DNA of 64,000 bases from Erpobdella octoculata (Eukaryota; Annelida; Clitellata; Hirudinida; Erpobdellidae), in NCBI GenBank assembly GCA_963978895.1, contig OZ022239.1, positions 11,475,774-11,539,773 on the forward strand, in the 5' to 3' direction. Below, piece after piece: positions 58,837-64,000 of this stretch. Positions within the stretch are counted from its first letter, which is position 1. Each line of letters opens with the position of its first letter. The notes under the pieces were generated by a model that was given only the letters and a program-made list of their open reading frames with translations, made no database searches and was not told the origin of the DNA. The position numbers were made by a program, and so were the translations under genes.

Positions 58837-60065
58837 AGCTGGAGAAAAGTCAAAACGTCGAATCGAGCCAACGATGCGTCGACCCCGGAAACACATCTGG
58901 TACGTTAAAAAATCTTCTATTATATTAAAATCTTCACAAACGCTGTTAGTTTATTTACGAAGTCATAATTCATGGAATAGATCTTAAAAGTTTAAAGGGT
59001 AACTTTGCATAGAAGAACTATGAACTAAGCTGTACAATTTCTCTAACGCCGCATATAGATATAGTTCTTGGGTGTTCTGCTAATAAAGTGCAACAACGCT
59101 TTCATGTCCCATGGGAAAGCAGCGTGACAACAAAGTTGTGATGGAAGAAAAATATAGATATACAAACTTTATACGTTTTGACAATTTCTAAAAACTTCTT
59201 TAAGGCTACTGAACAAACTCGTTTTTAGTTTTCTGTCTGCAGTTTGTAATTGTCACATTCTAGCCGAGAAACCGCAAAACTGAAAATTTATCTCCAGCAT
59301 TCTTGAGTCTCCCAATTCATAGCCTTTAGGTTACACAAGGAGTCTGCGACACGTGCTGAGGAAAAAATTTTAGTCTTTTTCAAGCCGACATCCTGCAATT
59401 GTTTATTACTCGATACAGTATGTGGTAATGTAAGGGAAGCCATGACTATCTCGTTGACAGATGAATGCCATAAAGCGGTACCTTAAAGCTAATTCGTTAA
59501 GTTGTTCTTTTTTTAATGGATGAAAGTTAAATAAAAAGAGAAGATTTTTAGGAGCAGTGAAAATTTTTGTGAAAAAAAGAATAAAAAAATAGCCAAAATA
59601 CACCATTTATGATACTCTCCTTCTTTGATGAAGTCACTATATCAGTTTCTCCTAAAATACTGAAACCCTTCTCATTAATCTTGATGAAAAAGATAATCCA
59701 ATTAAAAAAAGTTAACTTAATATGCTTTGCTGGTTTTTTACTAATTTTCCATAAATAATTCAAAATAGTGAGCAAACAATATTTTTTTACATTTATTCCC
59801 ATGATAAAGACAGTGTCTTTCTGTTTATTATTACTCGGCCTTTAATCATGAAAGTGAAGTGTCACATTGTTTTTACAAAAAGATATGTGGTGAAATGCTG
59901 AAATTTACACAACAGAACTGCAAAGAAATAATCCATGCACCTCAACAAAGCCGTGCAAAATTTACAAACATTTTATCTGAACACAGATAAAAACAATCAC
60001 GTCATTATTTATCATAAGAATTTGAACAGCACGAGGCTTTCCAGATGTCGTCCAAGCAAAGCCTT
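58837..60065. other. Intergenic region between the small gene and GID8
   Basis: Several short random ORFs, none resembling a known protein. The GID8 3' UTR occupies part of the right side. No repeats recognised. Confidence 0.45.
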
Positions 60066-62165
60066 CTACTTGTCGAATCCGGCTGCACCGAAATCAATCA
60101 AGTGGGGATAGCTGACTTTCTTACTGTCGAGTTCTTCCTGAGCCCACCTAATCAATTGAATTAGACTGGTCAATTTCGGTCGAGGCTCCTGACCATTAAT
60201 GGCCAAGAGGGCTGAATTCACCTCGGATGCAACCTGAAATATGGTAATAAAATCTATATGAAAGAACCATGATAAAAACAAATGTATTTCACAACTATTT
60301 GATATAACTACTTAGTAATAAAATCTATATGAAGGAACCATAATAAAAATAAATATTTTTAACAACTATTTTATATAACTTTGCTCAGAACCGAATTGCT
60401 GGAAACGGGAAGTAACATTCATAAATAACAATACTATTTGAAAAACACCAGAACAAAATCATACTTGCAGCAACATTGCTAAAACAAGCCCACCTTCTGC
60501 CTATGAGTCATCTGAAGCAGCTCCCCGAAAGGAGAATTTTCCGGGTTCGGGAAGGCCAACAGGGCGAGGGTACATTCAATTTCGGGCAACATCTCCAAGT
60601 TCTCGAGACCTCGCTCGGCCAGATGCGTCTGTGCGAAACTAAGTGCTTCCTGTACCTTGTCCTCTCTTATCAGTTCTATCGTGTGTTGTTGCTGATGATG
60701 ATTTAAATGAAATATCTATTTATTTTAAGGAAACTACATTTAATAAAATAACTTCCTACATAATTCTAACAAAAAGTGAAAAATAGCAAGGTAATATAAA
60801 AAGGTCAACAATATTGTTTTTGACAGCCAGTGAAGGCTTCATTACCAGTAGTCGACTCATATCTTAGTCCACTGCTTTGGGGAGAAATTAAAGTAGAATT
60901 TTATGAGAATAAAATTTAAGACTCTGTGGCACATAAAATTTACTGATTAAAATAAAATCTAAATAATATCACATTTAATTTCACTGGTTGAATTAAGAAC
61001 TGATAAAAAGAGGAACTTTGTCTTTTGACAAACTTTTTATTTATTCTCCAACTTGTTAAGCTCTATGAGGCGCTGGTGGCAGAGCGGTAGAGCGTTCGCC
61101 TGTCGATCGTTAGGTCGGCAGTTCAAGCCTCACCGGCGTCACCAGCGTAACTCCCTTAAGCAAGGAGTTCACTCGCATTTGCTAAAGGGGTAGGCGCCTA
61201 TAAATGGCTGCCTCTGCAAAGAACCCTTCAGTGGCTTTGAAATCCTTTAGGATTTACGCCACTCTAAATATTGTCAAACAAACAAACAAAAAAAAACAAA
61301 AAAAAAAAAAAAAAAAATTGCTCTCTATGCGATTCTCATTTTAGCAAAATGATTTATGGCTGATTAGATCTCAATGTTCTAAGCAAGATTAAATTAAACA
61401 TAAATTGAGATTACCACCAAACTCTTTAACCATTTTAACGATTATCTTAAAATTATTTAAAAAAGTTTATAATCCAAAATTTATGAGCAATTGAAGAGAA
61501 AAAAAAGAAATGATGATTTTTCTAAAACATATAAACAGAAAACGTAGAATAAGAAAATGAAGATGAGATTTTAAAACTTTAATTTTAAGTAGACTTGGCT
61601 TGGCTTAAAAAGTTAAGCAATTTATAGATTAAAAACAAAATAAGAACTAAAGTTTGATAGGTGCAATGAATGACACATGAAAATAAAACTTCAAGAAATA
61701 TTAATTTTGAAAAGATCTTAGAACTAATTACAATATTTTCATTTTAAAAAAACTCACAAGAAGATGGAAGAAGAGAATTTTATTTGTATCAAGAAGATCG
61801 GGACGCAACCCGTTTATCAGATCGATGGCTTCTAGAATTTTTCCATTCAAAATGGCATCTTTGATTCTAATCCTTTCATCAAGGTTGCTTGAGTTTCCTT
61901 GCATCTCGACTCCTGATTCGTCACGAAACTTCTCTGCAGCCTCTTTATAACCTTCTAAAATTATTTACAAAAAACTGTCATTAATTAAAAATGATTGTAT
62001 AATGTTATTGTAAATCAAACACACACTACACTAACCAGTAACGAGATAATTCATGATAAGTCTGTTCATGTCAGCTCTTGGGACAGGCACCATCTGGAGT
62101 TTTTGCATCCAGTCAGTTCGGGACACATCAACAACTTTATCAAGCCCATTAGTACTGTTAGAGTT
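60066..62165 (-). CDS. GID8: GID8/TWA1 homologue, CTLH (GID) ubiquitin ligase subunit, first exon missing
   Basis: GID8 is a LisH-CTLH-CRA scaffold subunit of the CTLH/GID E3 ligase (family knowledge). Exons in order: 62,165-62,036; 61,951-61,758; 60,691-60,494; 60,233-60,066 (TAG). Joined: [20 protein letters not shown] then [20 protein letters not shown] (LisH region), [20 protein letters not shown] and [20 protein letters not shown] (CTLH), [20 protein letters not shown] and [20 protein letters not shown], then [14 protein letters not shown] and [19 protein letters not shown] (CRA). The four exons give ~229 residues, close to 228 in vertebrates. The initiating ATG was not found 5' of 62,165, so a short first exon may lie further upstream. 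The 61-kb intron contains a SINE. Confidence 0.92.
61067..61317 (+). mobile_element. tRNA-derived SINE in GID8 intron
   Basis: A-box-like GTGGCAGAGCGGTAGAGCG (61,076-61,094) and B-box-like GGCAGTTCAAGCCTC (61,118-61,132) form a tRNA-like head. A ~120-bp unrelated body follows, then a tail (CAAA)n/A-run (61,278-61,317). The flanks GCTCTATG and GCTCTCTATG are an imperfect target duplication. Confidence 0.8.
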
Positions 62166-62800
62166 CTGTAAAAAATACAACTCTAGCTTTAGGATTACTT
62201 TAAATTAGATCGACAATAATAACTATATATAACTAAAAATTAATTAACTGAGACAATGAACAAAATATTTAATGAAACTAATGCAGGGGCAGATATAGAG
62301 GGGAGTCCTCAGGGTCCAGACCCCCATCCCTTTCATTGGTTAAAACTCAAGTCATTTAGCACAAAACTAATAAATCTGGCACAATACTGAAAAAAAATAG
62401 GTAAAGGTTCACATTAACGGCACCCTAGTTTTGAGAATTGGCGGACAGAGTAATACGATCTCAGGAGTCGCGTGTTCGTTCGCATGTTAAAAACTTTTCA
62501 TTAAAATGGAGCAAATGAAGAATAATTTTATGTTAAAAAAATTTATTTAAAAAAGTTAAATTTTAATAAAATATTTGCTAAGTTGGTGACTTCATGTTAA
62601 CCACTCTGAGTCACCGAGCTGTGAGAGGAAAATTTATGCTGTGCTAGAGGTTAAAATTATTATTTTTATAATTCATCCTTTTTTATTAAAATAAATTTAA
62701 AATAAAAGCTTTTTCTTAGTTCTTTATTTCAATTCATTCATATCCTCAGCATACCTTGACACTCACATCTTCAATGTATATATAGTTCTTCGAAGGATAC
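62166..62800. other. GID8 5' flank, no exon found
   Basis: AT-rich. The initiation exon expected here was not identified. A short (TA)n at 62,776-62,784 and degenerate text around 62,280-62,480 show no family resemblance. Confidence 0.4.
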
Positions 62801-63543
62801 GGTAAAGGTGGAGAATAACGTCATAAATTATTTCTGGTGTTTTTAATTATTTTTCCGTTATAATATATATATATTTATAATCACAATAATAATTCCAATT
62901 TAATGATCCGATCCAAGCAGTTTATTAATTTTTGAAAAAAAATCTCTAAAAAAATTAACGAAATGCGCAAGAGAACCACAACAAAAACTATTAATAGCGC
63001 AGTCAAACAGAAACTGTTTAAAGCGTAGTCAAAAATAAAGTTATTTGCAAAAAAACGTAACCATCACAAGATAAAATATTAATCACGCAGTCAGAATAAC
63101 ATTATTTACAGAAAAAATGATAGTTTATTTAAGTCCGAGCAGTTTTTCAGAGAAAAATAAAACTGGATAGTTTTCAATTAAAGAAACACAGAGTTTCAGC
63201 AAAGATGTTGCCACCTGGTTTGAGACTATGGAACTCAAAATCACTTAGACTTAAATAAATAATTTATTTCTTTACAAATATTTTATTAAACCTCGCAATA
63301 ATATTTTCGTTTACATTTTATTTCACTTCACTTCACCTTTAGTTAGTTTTTTGTTTATGAGATTTTTCTTTTTGCTACTACCTGACGGTTTCTGGCGTAA
63401 ACTTCTTTTTTAATTATAATTTTAAGAAATTAATTGAATCAGTCAATTGGTAATTTATTTCTATTCTAATTATATTAATTTTATAATAGAAAAATAATTA
63501 AAAACGCCGAAAATAAATTATGACGCTATTCTCCACCTTTACC
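62801..63543. mobile_element. Non-autonomous TIR element, uninterrupted copy
   Basis: Ends GGTAAAGGTGGAGAATAACG and GCTATTCTCCACCTTTACC are inverted; flanks AAGGATAC (62,793-62,800) and GAGGATAC (63,544-63,551) look like an 8-bp duplication with one mismatch. The interior matches the two halves of the element split by the MULE at 21,047-22,730, including CAGTTTATTAATTTTTGA and CAGTCAGAATAACATTATTT, giving the pre-insertion sequence. Confidence 0.8.
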
Positions 63544-63551
63544 GAGGATAC

Positions 63552-64000
63552 GGTAATCTTTCCTACGGACGGCCCATGCCGAAAAAATAGTAGTATTTTT
63601 ATTATTTTGTTACAACAACATAAAAAAACAAATTTTATACCAAATTGAATATAAAAAAAAATATTTATCGTAATTTGAGATACTTTGAAAACATTAAGTA
63701 GTACCCTTCCAAGCACTATTTACATCGTAGTTGTGAGTGGTGAGGTACGATGATCGTATGAATGAAATGAATAAAAAAGAAATAAAATTAGTTTATAATA
63801 AAATTTTATTTAAAAAACAAACTATCAGTTATAAATAAAATTAATTTAAAATTTTTAAACTTTTTCTATGTAAAACGATAAAGAACAAAAATCGAGAGAA
63901 ACAACGAAGTAAACCCCGCTAATCACTTTATATAAGGTCGCTGCTATTGCCCCGGCGGTTCGCCGTGATTGCAATCTGTAAAACTGCAATCCCGTATTAA
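63552..64000. mobile_element. GGTAATCTTTCC-family TIR element, cut by window end
   Basis: Starts GGTAATCTTTCCTACGGACG directly after the 8-bp duplication of the preceding element. Interior motifs (GTGAGTGGTGAGGTACGATG, GCGGTTCGCCGTGATTGCAA) match copy 1 at 29,843-30,900 up to the point where the telomere-like array would begin. The window ends there. Confidence 0.8.

Noticed and set aside
61076..61140. Functional tRNA gene
   Set aside because: The tRNA-like head is fused to a SINE body with an A-rich tail; no convincing cloverleaf or terminator.

Overview
The window is nuclear DNA from a eukaryote, almost certainly an invertebrate animal. It is AT-rich and has intron-containing genes with GT-AG introns. 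The readable host genes are metazoan-type orthologues: WDR61/SKI8, TRAPPC8, ILVBL/HACL2 and GID8. Very long (TA)n and (GTAT)n microsatellites and a dense, nested population of transposons fill the rest. I cannot name the phylum from sequence alone. No bacterial operons, CRISPR arrays, rRNA genes or free-standing tRNA genes are visible.

Region 1 (1-24,900) is a transposon nest. A hAT element (128-2,198, exact 8-bp target duplication) carries a transposase C-terminal relic and has been invaded by a Helitron pair. Non-autonomous Helitrons ending in a CCCGG...CCGGG hairpin plus CTAG recur across 0.6-4.4 kb and 13.4-16.8 kb, next to a decayed Helitron helicase (about 16,960-17,341). A Ty3/gypsy retrotransposon (about 6,177-13,397), broken by stops and frameshifts, is split by a Jockey-like LINE that kept only ORF1 and a 17-bp minisatellite. 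A non-LTR reverse transcriptase interrupts the Helitron helicase. A MULE (21,047-22,730) sits inside another terminal-inverted-repeat (TIR) element (20,741-23,147). A Harbinger-like MITE follows.

Region 2 (24,900-38,300) holds WDR61/SKI8 on the plus strand (seven exons; only the first few codons are missing). Next comes a plus-strand gene (29,756-37,392) for a Ser/Lys-rich, low-complexity protein of about 778 residues with a capping-protein-interaction-like motif. Its first intron carries two adjacent TIR elements, one with a telomere-like CCCTAA/CCCTACC array.

Region 3 (39,493-51,853) is a complete-looking 29-exon minus-strand TRAPPC8 gene. The exon lengths I assigned sum to 4,440 nt, an open frame of 1,479 codons plus stop. 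Its introns carry a Helitron, a hAT MITE and a CR1-like LINE 3' end.

Region 4 (51,900-64,000) starts with a TIR element about 107 bp upstream of the TRAPPC8 start codon, then a LINE endonuclease relic. The C-terminal half of ILVBL follows (seven exons, no N-terminal half in the window). A three-exon unrecognised small gene (minus) and GID8 (minus, four exons, first exon not found) come next. A tRNA-derived SINE lies in a GID8 intron, and two more TIR elements close the window. A stretch of about 190 bp downstream of the small gene is duplicated on the far side of the ILVBL fragment, suggesting segmental duplication or rearrangement.

The host genes are housekeeping genes with separate jobs: Paf1/Ski complexes, TRAPP trafficking, 2-hydroxyacyl-CoA lyase activity and the CTLH/GID ubiquitin ligase. 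Nothing suggests they form a pathway. The novelty lies mainly in the architecture of the mobile elements.
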